A stretch of DNA of 5,799 bases, taken from NCBI GenBank assembly GCA_018900975.1, contig JAHIFK010000219.1, positions 1 through 5,799 on the forward strand, given 5' to 3'. The stretch is from Methanobacteriota archaeon. GTDB lineage: Archaea > Halobacteriota > Methanosarcinia > Methanosarcinales > Methanoperedenaceae. This document shows, in pieces, positions 1 to 5,755 of this stretch. How positions within the stretch are numbered: position 1 is the first letter of the stretch; every line of letters begins with the position of its first letter. A program made the translations under genes and the position numbers. Below the pieces are notes generated by a model. That model was not told where the DNA came from. It searched no databases and was given only the letters and a program-made list of their open reading frames with translations.

Positions 1-55
1 AAAAATCGGATTTATTTAACGGACATATGTCGGTACTCGTTTTTGAGGTGATTAG

Positions 56-262
56 GTGACTGCAACTGTAATAAAGTATACGCGATATGAGCGCGCACGG
101 ATTATCGGCGCAAGGGCGCTCCAGATCTCTATGGGGGCTCCTGTACTGATCGATGTCGAAAAAAAAGAGCCAATTGAAATAGCATACATGGAACTGGAAA
201 TGGGAGTGATCCCGATTACGGTAAAACGAACAGCGCTGGAAAAACAACAGAAATTAATATAA
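56..262 (+). CDS. rpoK: DNA-directed RNA polymerase subunit K (Rpo6, RPB6/omega family)
   Basis: This is the small RNA polymerase subunit that packs against the clamp and the largest subunit and helps assemble the enzyme. It is the archaeal counterpart of eukaryotic RPB6 and bacterial omega. The 68 residues match the family core: the YTRYERARIIGARALQ stretch with MGAPVLI follows from about residue 8, then EIAYMELEMGVIPITVKR to about residue 58. Like other archaeal versions it lacks the long acidic N-terminal extension of RPB6. The start is GTG at 56, preceded by GAGGTGA at 45-51. The GTG overlaps a TGA in another frame (GTGA), which hints at coupling to an upstream gene, but too little of that gene is present to identify it. 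The stop lies 15 bases before the rps2 ATG, so the two are very probably co-transcribed. Confidence 0.95.
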   Translation: MTATVIKYTRYERARIIGARALQISMGAPVLIDVEKKEPIEIAYMELEMGVIPITVKRTALEKQQKLI

Positions 263-277
263 TTAAAGGTGATTACA

Positions 278-904
278 ATGGAAGAAATGATAGATCTTAA
301 ACAGGACGTGAAACAGGATACAGGTTATGAATCTATTATCCCCCAGGATGAGTATCTCACTGCGGGAATACATATCGGTACTCAGCAAAAAACAAAAGAA
401 ATGATGCGTTTTGTATACCGCGTGAGAACAGATGGTTTGTACGTTCTTGATATTCAGGCAACTGACCAGAGAATAAGGCTTGCAGCAAAGATGCTTGCAA
501 AATACGACCCGCAGAGGATATTAGTGGTATCTGCAAGACAGTACGGTCACTATCCCTCTGAGATGTTCGCAAAAGCGATAGGTTCAAGGGCTATAACAGG
601 CAGGTTCATTCCCGGTACCCTTACCAACCCAAAACTTCATATTTACATAGAACCAGACGTCCTGATAGTAACAGACCCGTCAGGGGATCTCCAGGCAGTA
701 AATGAAGCAATAAACGTAGGTATACCGGTCATCGGTCTTTGCGATACCAATAACGCAACAACCAACGTTGATCTTGTTATCCCAACGAACAACAAGGGAA
801 GAAAAGCGCTTGCCATGATATACTGGCTTCTTGCGAAGAAGACGCTTGAGGAACGCGGCGACACCATCAATTACACGATGGCAGATTTCGAGGCTGAATT
901 ATAA
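278..904 (+). CDS. rps2: 30S ribosomal protein S2 (uS2), archaeal type
   Basis: This is a small-subunit ribosomal protein that binds at the head-body junction on the solvent side. It is homologous to eukaryotic SA/RPS0. Family hallmarks run through the whole protein: YLTAGIHIGTQQKT near the N-terminus, RFIPGTLTNP, EPDVLIVTDP, NVGIPVIGLCDTNN and IPTNNKGRKALA, so it is complete and of normal archaeal length (208 residues). I chose ATG at 278 because GGTGA at 268-272 sits five bases before it. An in-frame GTG at 269 would add three residues but overlaps that Shine-Dalgarno sequence, so it is less likely. The neighbours rpoK (upstream) and Memo (four bases downstream) are the usual archaeal company of this gene. 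In many methanogens an enolase gene lies between rpoK and rps2, and it is absent here. Confidence 0.96.
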   Translation: MEEMIDLKQDVKQDTGYESIIPQDEYLTAGIHIGTQQKTKEMMRFVYRVRTDGLYVLDIQATDQRIRLAAKMLAKYDPQRILVVSARQYGHYPSEMFAKAIGSRAITGRFIPGTLTNPKLHIYIEPDVLIVTDPSGDLQAVNEAINVGIPVIGLCDTNNATTNVDLVIPTNNKGRKALAMIYWLLAKKTLEERGDTINYTMADFEAEL

Positions 905-908
905 TAGT

Positions 909-1703
909 ATGAGAATACCGGCAGTATCGGGACAGTTTTATCCGCGTGGTAAAAACGACCTGAGAACAGAGATAAGCCGGTGCTTCGCAAACATACACTT
1001 AAAAGAAAGAGCTGTTATCGGCGCTGTGGTGCCCCATGCAGGATATATGTATTCGGGAACCACCGCAGCCCATGTGTATTCAGTCCTTCCTGAAGCCGAC
1101 ACTTTTGTCCTGATAGGACCCAATCATACAGGTCATGGTTCACCTGTCTCTGTTTCTTCTGAAACCTGGAGCACTCCTTCTGGTGAAGTCAATTCAGACC
1201 TTGATTTCATAAAAGCTCTGCCAAAACAGATCATAGATACTGATGAGAGCGCTCACAGGTACGAGCATTCACTTGAGGTTCAGCTCCCATTCCTGCAGCA
1301 CAGGTTCAGTGATTTTCGCATTGTTCCCATCTGCATGGGTATGCAGGACGAGCAGACCGCACTTGAAGTGGGGGAAGAAATAAGCGAGGCTGTAAAGAAG
1401 GTCGACAGGAAAGTGGTGATAATTGCTTCAAGTGATTTTTCGCATTACAAACCCGACAAGGTTGCAAGGGAAGATGACGCCTATTTTATCGATCCGATAC
1501 TTGCGCTTGATACACAGGAGTTCTACCGCCGTTTGAATGAACGGGCGGCAAGCGTATGTGGATACGGGCCAATAGCAGCAATGCTTAATGCATCTAAGAA
1601 TCTTGGAGCAAAACACGGCGCACTGCTAAAATACAGCACGAGCGGCGATACAACAGGTGATTTATCCGTAGTTGTGGGGTATGCAGGGATAATAATAGAG
1701 TAA
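909..1703 (+). CDS. MEMO1-family protein (AmmeMemoRadiSam system protein B-like)
   Basis: This Memo-family protein has 264 residues. The fold is related to extradiol dioxygenases, and human MEMO1 binds iron or copper through two histidines and a cysteine. The equivalent residues are visible here: His43 in VVPHAGYMYSG, His73 in IGPNHTGHG and Cys217 in ASVCGYGPIAAML. Other family stretches are HRYEHSLEVQLPFLQ (116-130) and IIASSDFSHY (171-180). The metal site is therefore intact. Its biochemical role in archaea is not settled. The ATG at 909 lies four bases after the rps2 stop and begins MRIPAVSGQFYP, the standard Memo N-terminus. A longer in-frame reading from 831 would overlap the rps2 end and adds a non-family sequence, so I rejected it. 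In many archaea the next gene is mevalonate kinase, but here the operon ends. Confidence 0.93.
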   Translation: MRIPAVSGQFYPRGKNDLRTEISRCFANIHLKERAVIGAVVPHAGYMYSGTTAAHVYSVLPEADTFVLIGPNHTGHGSPVSVSSETWSTPSGEVNSDLDFIKALPKQIIDTDESAHRYEHSLEVQLPFLQHRFSDFRIVPICMGMQDEQTALEVGEEISEAVKKVDRKVVIIASSDFSHYKPDKVAREDDAYFIDPILALDTQEFYRRLNERAASVCGYGPIAAMLNASKNLGAKHGALLKYSTSGDTTGDLSVVVGYAGIIIE

Positions 1704-1750
1704 AACCCTGGATAATAACTAAGTCTAGATAATCCATCACGGGATAATCT

Positions 1751-1769
1751 GCATCGATGCTTTTATTTA
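1751..1769 (+). promoter_or_regulatory. TATA-like promoter element with adjacent palindrome
   Basis: The 97-base gap after Memo holds a TTTTATTTA element (about 1761-1769) that resembles an archaeal TATA box. Its centre is about 36 bases before the ATG at 1801, which would put transcription start near 1790. The 10-base perfect palindrome GCATCGATGC (1751-1760) abuts it on the upstream side, where the TFB-recognition element would lie. The assignment rests on sequence and position only. Confidence 0.5.
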
Positions 1770-1800
1770 CTCTTGACCTAATTAATAACCAGGTGGAAAC

Positions 1801-2544
1801 ATGGCGTCAGAACCCTCAGAACCTTTTGTAAAAATCATATGTGAGCCTTTGAAATCAAAAAACCCGCTTGTAATAGAAGGGTTTCCCGGTATTGGTCTTG
1901 TGGGAAACATAACATGCCAGCATATCATTGAAGAAATGGGGATGAAATATGTAGGCTCGATCGATTCGAGATATTTCCCGCCTCTTGCAGTGCTGTTCAA
2001 TGGTATTGTCTATATGCCTGTTCGCATCTATGAGGCTCCAAAAGAAAATATTATCGTGATAATCTCAGACATTCCCATACACCCCACGGCATCATACGAC
2101 CTCAGTAAGGCTCTGGTGGACTGGATGATCTCAATTAAGGCAAAAAATATCATCTCAATAGCAGGTATCGCTACGACCACGGGTTTGAGACGAGTATTTG
2201 GAGGAGCGACGGACCAGGAAATGCTGAAAAAGATAAAGGACAAAACCGAGATATTCCAGGTAGGTACGATATCAGGCATTTCAGGGAGCATACTGACAGA
2301 GTGCTTTATCAGGAAAATACCTGCCATGGGCTTACTTGGCGAGACGCCGGGACCCAATCCTGATCCAAGAGCTGCGGTTGAAGTTTTGAACGTTCTCAAT
2401 AATATTTTCGATCTATCCATAAATGCGGAAAAGTTGATGAACCAGGCAGAACAGATAGAGCTTGAACTTTCAAAGCTCGCAGAGCAGGTCAAGACAACTG
2501 AATCTCCAATGATGCCAAAGAAAGAGTTCCCGATGTACGGGTGA
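1801..2544 (+). CDS. Proteasome assembly chaperone family protein (PAC2 family)
   Basis: This 247-residue protein of the PAC2 family is related to archaeal PbaA/PbaB, which assist or bind the 20S proteasome alpha ring. Features seen: the N-terminal NPLVIEGFPGIGLVGNI motif (21-37), the SRYFPPLAVLFNG segment (56-68), the ISDIPIHPTASYDLS region (88-102), the IAGIATTTG turn (120-128), and the conserved MGLLGETPG (176-184). A predicted amphipathic helix (about 207-232, NAEKLMNQAEQIELEL and on) follows. The last three residues, Met-Tyr-Gly, fit the hydrophobic-Tyr-X (HbYX) pattern by which proteasome activators dock into alpha-ring pockets. The ATG at 1801 has AGGTGG at 1791-1796. It forms an operon with the DUF473-like gene four bases downstream. 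Family assignment is firm. Which subgroup it belongs to (assembly factor or activator) is inferred. Confidence 0.9.
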   Translation: MASEPSEPFVKIICEPLKSKNPLVIEGFPGIGLVGNITCQHIIEEMGMKYVGSIDSRYFPPLAVLFNGIVYMPVRIYEAPKENIIVIISDIPIHPTASYDLSKALVDWMISIKAKNIISIAGIATTTGLRRVFGGATDQEMLKKIKDKTEIFQVGTISGISGSILTECFIRKIPAMGLLGETPGPNPDPRAAVEVLNVLNNIFDLSINAEKLMNQAEQIELELSKLAEQVKTTESPMMPKKEFPMYG

Positions 2545-2548
2545 TACT

Positions 2549-2938
2549 ATGAAATACATTGTTTTAAGCGGAATATCCATGATGGCTTTAAGGAACCTTG
2601 AACAAAACAAGATAAAAACTATTGAGATAAGAAGCCCGCATAATTTTGTCTCTGCTCTTGAGGTTACAGCAGGGGATGTTGTATTCCTTACAACGACCAG
2701 CATGGAGGATGTAGGGTTGGGGACAACCGGTCTTTTTGGGAAAATACTTGAGAAGCAGGTTTCAATGCACAGGATCATTCATCAAACCGATGAGTTATTC
2801 GAAGAAGCCGAGGTACAGATGGCGCGTCTTAAGCTAGAAATGAAAGGACATGCAAGGGTGCGCCGCTCGATATGCTGCACAATGGGCGAAGCCATAGTAG
2901 TGGAAGCTGATGAAGTCCAGTTCTTTGAGGGAAGATAG
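2549..2938 (+). CDS. DUF473-like protein, function unknown
   Basis: This 129-residue soluble protein looks like the DUF473 family of methanogenic archaea. I recognise the IEIRSPHNFVSALEVTAGDVVFLT pattern (about 25-48) by memory rather than by a search. No catalytic motif is evident. The first 50 residues look like a small beta-rich, PUA/ASCH-like fold with a GDVVFLT strand, and residues 80-100 form an acidic then basic helix. Two adjacent cysteines lie at 109-110. The start ATG at 2549 follows the PAC2 stop by four bases, and its Shine-Dalgarno GGGTGA (2539-2544) contains that stop codon, so translation of the two is likely coupled. This context suggests a role tied to the proteasome or protein quality control, which is inference. 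A T8 run follows the stop. Confidence 0.72.
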   Translation: MKYIVLSGISMMALRNLEQNKIKTIEIRSPHNFVSALEVTAGDVVFLTTTSMEDVGLGTTGLFGKILEKQVSMHRIIHQTDELFEEAEVQMARLKLEMKGHARVRRSICCTMGEAIVVEADEVQFFEGR

Positions 2939-2952
2939 CAAAAAGTCCCAAC

Positions 2953-2960
2953 TTTTTTTT
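2953..2960 (+). terminator. Poly-T transcription terminator after the PAC2-DUF473 operon
   Basis: An uninterrupted run of eight T begins 14 bases after the DUF473-like stop. Archaeal RNA polymerase stops at such runs without needing a hairpin. It marks the end of the plus-strand operon and the start of an AT-rich stretch. Confidence 0.65.
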
Positions 2961-3067
2961 ACAACTACCACCTTAGAATTTAAAGAAGGATAAAACGATC
3001 CTGGATTACGGGGTAAAAATAGACCTACAAAAAAATCGAAGATAATAAAACTAAAAGAGTATAAAAT

Positions 3068-3223
3068 ATGAATAGTGTCAGAGACGAATTTCAAATAAAT
3101 ATTTTGAGAGACGTAAAACTATACGAATGTATATGTAGAGATTGTGGAAATAAGTTTAAAGGATTGCCAGTAGATTATATTGAATGTCCTGCCTGTCATT
3201 CTTCGAATATATCTAAAAAATAA
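3068..3223 (+). CDS. Small zinc-ribbon protein, 51 residues
   Basis: This 51-residue open frame has two paired-cysteine knuckles: Cys23-x2-Cys26 followed by Gly, and Cys40-Pro-x-Cys43, with a 13-residue spacer. Cys21 and His44 are close by. This is a classic zinc ribbon, as in small FmdB-like or rubredoxin-like proteins, and such proteins usually bind nucleic acid or other proteins. The first 18 residues are charged and probably helical. An in-frame TAA two codons before the ATG fixes this as the first possible start. No good Shine-Dalgarno is present (only AAAAGAG), so the mRNA may be leaderless or weakly translated. The gene is clearly more AT-rich than the operon before it. It stands alone, converging on the minus-strand pair. 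No specific function can be assigned. Confidence 0.68.
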   Translation: MNSVRDEFQINILRDVKLYECICRDCGNKFKGLPVDYIECPACHSSNISKK

Positions 3224-3280
3224 AACATGGAAAAATTTATTGTATGATATATATTGGGTATATTTATCAAATTCTGAGGT

Positions 3281-3640
3281 TTAGAACAGGCGGGTTGAAT
3301 CTCCCTGGGCGATAAGCTCAGCTATCTCATTTACGAATTCCTCCAGGTATTTATCCAGCTGCGACTTGCGCCTCTCCATGATCTCCTTATCCGCAGGATA
3401 TTTTTCGATGAGTTCTATGAAATCGTTATATATCTTGCATGTCTTGTCCATCATGGCTTCCTTTGGTTCGCCCATTTCTGCCATCTGGACTAGGTAGCGC
3501 CGCATCCGTATGCAGCCCCTGTTCCTTTCAAAGCTCTTATCGAAATACAGCGGGATCCTCCATAACCCGCGCTCCAACACGCCGCTCTTTAATGAGGGGA
3601 AAAGCTTTACGATATCGGGGTCAATCGAGGATGGCGGCAT
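3281..3640 (-). CDS. Hypothetical protein, 119 residues, second gene of a small operon
   Basis: I do not recognise this protein. The N-terminal third (PDIVKLFPSLKSGVLERGLW, about 8-27) mixes hydrophobic and glycine residues. The rest is strongly charged and looks helical: a basic stretch at 37-50 (FERNRGCIRMRRYL) and a long helix from about 61 to 111 with heptad-like hydrophobics (YNDFIELIEKY, LDKYLEEFVNEIAELI). It has two cysteines (43, 68), no membrane segment and no signal peptide. Its ATG shares one base with the stop of the gene before it (TGATG), so it is probably translated by coupling, helped by GGAAGAG just upstream. The codon pattern and charged composition support a real gene over the two proline-, cysteine- and serine-rich frames on the opposite strand. 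The tandem arrangement with its neighbour suggests partners of a complex, which is inference. Confidence 0.65.
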   Translation of the reverse strand: MPPSSIDPDIVKLFPSLKSGVLERGLWRIPLYFDKSFERNRGCIRMRRYLVQMAEMGEPKEAMMDKTCKIYNDFIELIEKYPADKEIMERRKSQLDKYLEEFVNEIAELIAQGDSTRLF

Positions 3641-3861
3641 CAGAACTCTTCCATCATATCGAGTTCATGCTCGAAACGGGAAGGGATGCACATGGGCCGC
3701 TTCCTGTCCCGCTCACGAATCTTTTCTTGCAGTGCCTTATATGCCACATGATACTCTCTGTCACGTTCAGGATTGCGTTTTGCTTCTTCCTTCAGTTCTA
3801 GTGTCAGGTCCTGAAGCTGGGTTATGGACTTGTATTTATACCGGTCTGCATCCGTGGTAAT
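3640..3861 (-). CDS. Hypothetical protein, about 73 residues, probable ATT start
   Basis: This frame ends at TGA (3642-3640) and is open for 96 codons up to the TAA just past 3930. It has no ATG or TTG near its front end, and the only GTG (about residue 39 of this call) would leave a stub. An in-frame ATT at 3861 is placed five bases after GAGGGA (3872-3867), and a TATA box lies at 3893-3904. From there the protein begins (M)TTDADRYKYKS and continues as a highly charged helix (LELKEEAKRNPERDREY, then ALQEKIRERDRKRP) ending HELDMMEEF. No family is recognised. Alternatives are a pseudogene that lost its ATG, or an ATG at 3911 reached if the six-base A run at 3899-3904 (T on the coding strand) were one base longer, giving about 90 residues. 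The stop overlaps the start of the 119-residue gene. Confidence 0.5.
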   Translation of the reverse strand: MTTDADRYKYKSITQLQDLTLELKEEAKRNPERDREYHVAYKALQEKIRERDRKRPMCIPSRFEHELDMMEEF

Positions 3862-3892
3862 AAAGATCCCTCGATTATACTTTTGTCTCAGG

Positions 3893-3904
3893 TTATATAA
3901 AAAA
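3893..3904 (-). promoter_or_regulatory. TATA box for the two-gene minus-strand operon
   Basis: On the minus strand the sequence reads TTTTTTATATAA, a strong archaeal TATA-like element between the Rsm22-like stop and the small pair. Transcription would start about 25 bases downstream, near 3872, right at the GAGGGA Shine-Dalgarno and just before the ATT at 3861. This suggests the pair has its own promoter besides possible read-through from the methyltransferase gene. Confidence 0.5.
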
Positions 3905-3925
3905 GCAACATTGTAAAAAATGAGT

Positions 3926-5407
3926 TTATCTTACAGGTTCAACGATCGTGCTTCTATTGATCAGCAGGTTATATGAAGAGAACTCCTTGTTCTCCCTGAC
4001 CAGGACGCCGAATATCTCAACGATGCCACCGTAACCTGCATGCAGCAATCCATTATTTTTTTCGTTCAGATGGTATGCAGGGATAACGGCATAGCAGGGG
4101 ACTGATGTTGTCCCGTCGCATATCTTGAAAACGAAGTTTTTCTCATCGCCCAGATTTCCAGACATGACTGAAACTGCAACGTTGATCCGCTTTGTTACAT
4201 GTTTTTTAAGAGCCGAAAGCCTGGCAAATTTACCCCTGCCCAGATATTTATGCTGCGCATTACCGTCTTTTCTTAATATCACATACGAGAATTTCATATC
4301 CGTGTTCAGGTACCTGTAAACTTCCTCTTTCCCTGCTATCTTTCTCATGAACTCAGGCACCGTGATATCGCCAGCGCCCCTGAAACTCCAGCAGTCCTCA
4401 CCACGGCATCCTGCGCCCCAGATGAGGGTACACGGGCTGTAAATGGTGAATCCCTTCTTAACAAGGGCATTCTGGGTTACACGCAGCGCCTTTGAATTGA
4501 CAAGGTCTGCGGGTTCAATGATAATTATCGTGGGGTTGCTGCTTCCTGAAGCAGATGTCTCTACAATGTCGGCGCGTTCAAAAGGGGCTGCCTTCATCTC
4601 AGCAAGTACATTTGAGAATACTATAAGGTCGGCGTTCGGGGCAGGCGCTGCCTTTTCGATAGGCGCTCGATCGGGTTTGTTCACAGTTATGACTGCGTTA
4701 GCCTGGGGATGTTGTGAGAGGTAATGAGAAGTAAGATCGTTATAGCAGTCTATGTTGTCTTGCACTTTCTCTACAGAGTCGATCCTTAGATTTATTTTCA
4801 CATCGATTTTGTTCTTTGAGTATATCTCAAGCAACCTGTGAAAGAATTCTATCGTGCTAAGCGTTATCGTCCCCGGGCCTGCACCTGCATCAACGACGCT
4901 CATTTTAGTGGTGAGCAGTCCGCTTTTTAGCAGGTCGAGGAGAACGTATTGGAACTGGCAGAAATAGACCGGGAAATGGTAGAGCAGGTATGTGATGACC
5001 CTGAGCTTCGGGTACTTCGAGCTGCCCCTCCAGTATTCTTCTTTCTGCTTCACGATGTTCTCGCGTAAAAGGTGCGCCGTCTCGCCTGTGTGCCAGTTTT
5101 TCCCGCATGAGCGCTCGATGTAGGATGAGACCAGTTTTTCGATTGAAGGGGGCAGCTGCGGCGCCTTTAACGTGTCTTCAAGTTCACGGATGACCTGCTC
5201 GTCCGCGGGGAGAGGGAGGTTTGCGAGCTTTGTGCAATTATGGCGCGCGTCGCAGAAGAGGTCCAGGTCGTAGAAATGGGGTTTTAGGGCATCGTAGAGT
5301 TCTTTTTCAGAGTATTTACGGCTGAGATACTGGTTCATCTCGGAGAGGGTGAACTCGGGGCGTGAGGAGGCGAGATAGCGGGCGAGGGAGAGGATTTCGG
5401 GGGTCAT
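3926..5407 (-). CDS. Rsm22/METTL17-like methyltransferase (small ribosomal subunit Rsm22 family)
   Basis: This 493-residue SAM-dependent methyltransferase-fold protein resembles the Rsm22 family. Eukaryotic members (yeast Rsm22, human METTL17) act in assembly of the mitochondrial small ribosomal subunit. The N-terminal 130 residues are helical. The family segment YLLYHFPVYFCQFQYVLLDL (140-159) precedes SAM motif I VVDAGAGPGT (171-180), an acidic strand-2 region (IDSVEK, 209-214) and SNVLAE (265-270). A cysteine cluster follows at Cys326, Cys334 and Cys339 (SPCTLIWGAGCRGEDCW), with possible fourth ligands Cys430 or Cys438. This resembles the Fe-S-binding cysteines of METTL17. Residues about 405-490 look like an OB-fold RNA-binding domain. 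ATG 5407 is the first natural start, but no Shine-Dalgarno is visible. The family call is from memory of motifs. Whether it methylates RNA is unknown. Confidence 0.82.
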   Translation of the reverse strand: MTPEILSLARYLASSRPEFTLSEMNQYLSRKYSEKELYDALKPHFYDLDLFCDARHNCTKLANLPLPADEQVIRELEDTLKAPQLPPSIEKLVSSYIERSCGKNWHTGETAHLLRENIVKQKEEYWRGSSKYPKLRVITYLLYHFPVYFCQFQYVLLDLLKSGLLTTKMSVVDAGAGPGTITLSTIEFFHRLLEIYSKNKIDVKINLRIDSVEKVQDNIDCYNDLTSHYLSQHPQANAVITVNKPDRAPIEKAAPAPNADLIVFSNVLAEMKAAPFERADIVETSASGSSNPTIIIIEPADLVNSKALRVTQNALVKKGFTIYSPCTLIWGAGCRGEDCWSFRGAGDITVPEFMRKIAGKEEVYRYLNTDMKFSYVILRKDGNAQHKYLGRGKFARLSALKKHVTKRINVAVSVMSGNLGDEKNFVFKICDGTTSVPCYAVIPAYHLNEKNNGLLHAGYGGIVEIFGVLVRENKEFSSYNLLINRSTIVEPVR

Positions 5408-5416
5408 GTGTAGGCC

Positions 5417-5447
5417 GAACCGCAGATGAACGCAGATGAACGCAGAT
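5417..5447. repeat. Short tandem repeat, 10-base unit GAACGCAGAT
   Basis: Three copies lie head to tail: a first copy with one extra C (5417-5427), then two exact copies of GAACGCAGAT (5428-5437 and 5438-5447). It sits ten bases upstream of the Rsm22-like start codon, so it probably falls in that gene's 5' leader. I recall similar CGCAGATGAA-type repeats scattered between genes in many prokaryotic genomes, but cannot check this here. Confidence 0.85.
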
Positions 5448-5495
5448 TTGTGGGATTTGTTTTGGAGAGAATTAAAATCATCTAAAACCTTTTTG

Positions 5496-5500
5496 AAAAA
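5496..5500 (-). terminator. Possible short poly-T terminator after the 74-residue gene
   Basis: On the minus strand a T5 run lies about a dozen bases after the TAA of the 74-residue gene, within an AT-rich spacer. Five T is short for an archaeal terminator, so this is a weak call. The remaining spacer up to 5408 holds only the tandem repeat and AT-rich sequence in which a promoter for the Rsm22-like gene may lie. Confidence 0.28.
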
Positions 5501-5511
5501 TATTACATTTT

Positions 5512-5736
5512 TTAGTCTTCATCAGTCTTTTCATTGCCAATGCTTCTTCGATTCTTTGTTTTCAAATTATCAGTTATTGCCATATTGATGGATTCATACC
5601 AATCTATATAGTCCCCTATTTTATTTTCAATAATTTTTAGCTCTTTATTATTAAGTTTTCTTCCAAGTTCTTCTGTAGCGACATTTTGAACATCTTCAAT
5701 ATTTAGTGAATATATTATCTTTGATGTATCAATCAT
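5512..5736 (-). CDS. Hypothetical small acidic protein, 74 residues
   Basis: I cannot name this protein. It begins with a short hydrophobic stretch (SKIIYSLNIEDVQNVA), followed by EELGRKLNNKELKIIENKIGD (about 22-42), a pattern of a turn and helix, then YIDWYESINMAI (43-54). The last 20 residues are charged and probably disordered (KTKNRRSIGNEKTDED). The core resembles short ELGR-L-ELE-GDYIDWYE proteins that I have seen as unannotated small genes in archaea and bacteria, which is recollection only. It has no cysteine and no membrane segment. The ATG at 5736 follows an in-frame TGA, which fixes the earliest start. A GGATGG lies about ten bases upstream. The gene is markedly more AT-rich than the Rsm22-like gene next to it. 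It starts 19 bases after the stop of another minus-strand frame, so the two may be co-transcribed. Confidence 0.62.
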   Translation of the reverse strand: MIDTSKIIYSLNIEDVQNVATEELGRKLNNKELKIIENKIGDYIDWYESINMAITDNLKTKNRRSIGNEKTDED

Positions 5737-5755
5737 AAATCACAGCCATCCAATT

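Noticed and set aside
1..59. Frame open from base 3 to a TGA at 57-59, overlapping the rpoK GTG as GTGA, as the tail of an upstream gene such as rpoN.
   Set aside because: Only 18 codons are visible and the residues (ending VLVFEVIR) do not resemble the C-terminus of Rpo10 or S9. A chance open frame cannot be excluded.
831..908. N-terminal extension of the Memo protein from ATG 831.
   Set aside because: It would read through the end of rps2 out of frame and adds an arginine-rich sequence unlike any Memo N-terminus. The ATG at 909 gives the standard start.
2028..2492. A 154-codon minus-strand frame opposite the PAC2 gene.
   Set aside because: It is a shadow of a well-conserved family gene and is serine- and isoleucine-rich without recognisable motifs.
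2987..3002. A small hairpin, AGGAT-AAAACG-ATCCT, between the DUF473-like gene and the zinc-ribbon gene.
   Set aside because: The five-base stem is AT-containing and isolated, not followed by a T run, and well within chance for this AT-rich spacer.
3224..3280. A possible small RNA or terminator in the AT-rich gap between the converging zinc-ribbon and 119-residue genes.
   Set aside because: No stable stem and no T run longer than about five bases was seen on either strand, so nothing specific can be supported.
3439..3860. Two overlapping plus-strand open frames of 116 and 120 codons opposite the small minus-strand pair.
   Set aside because: Their products are rich in Ser, Pro, Cys and His with no motif, and they overlap each other in different frames. 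The minus-strand products have coherent charged helices and an operon-like TGATG junction.
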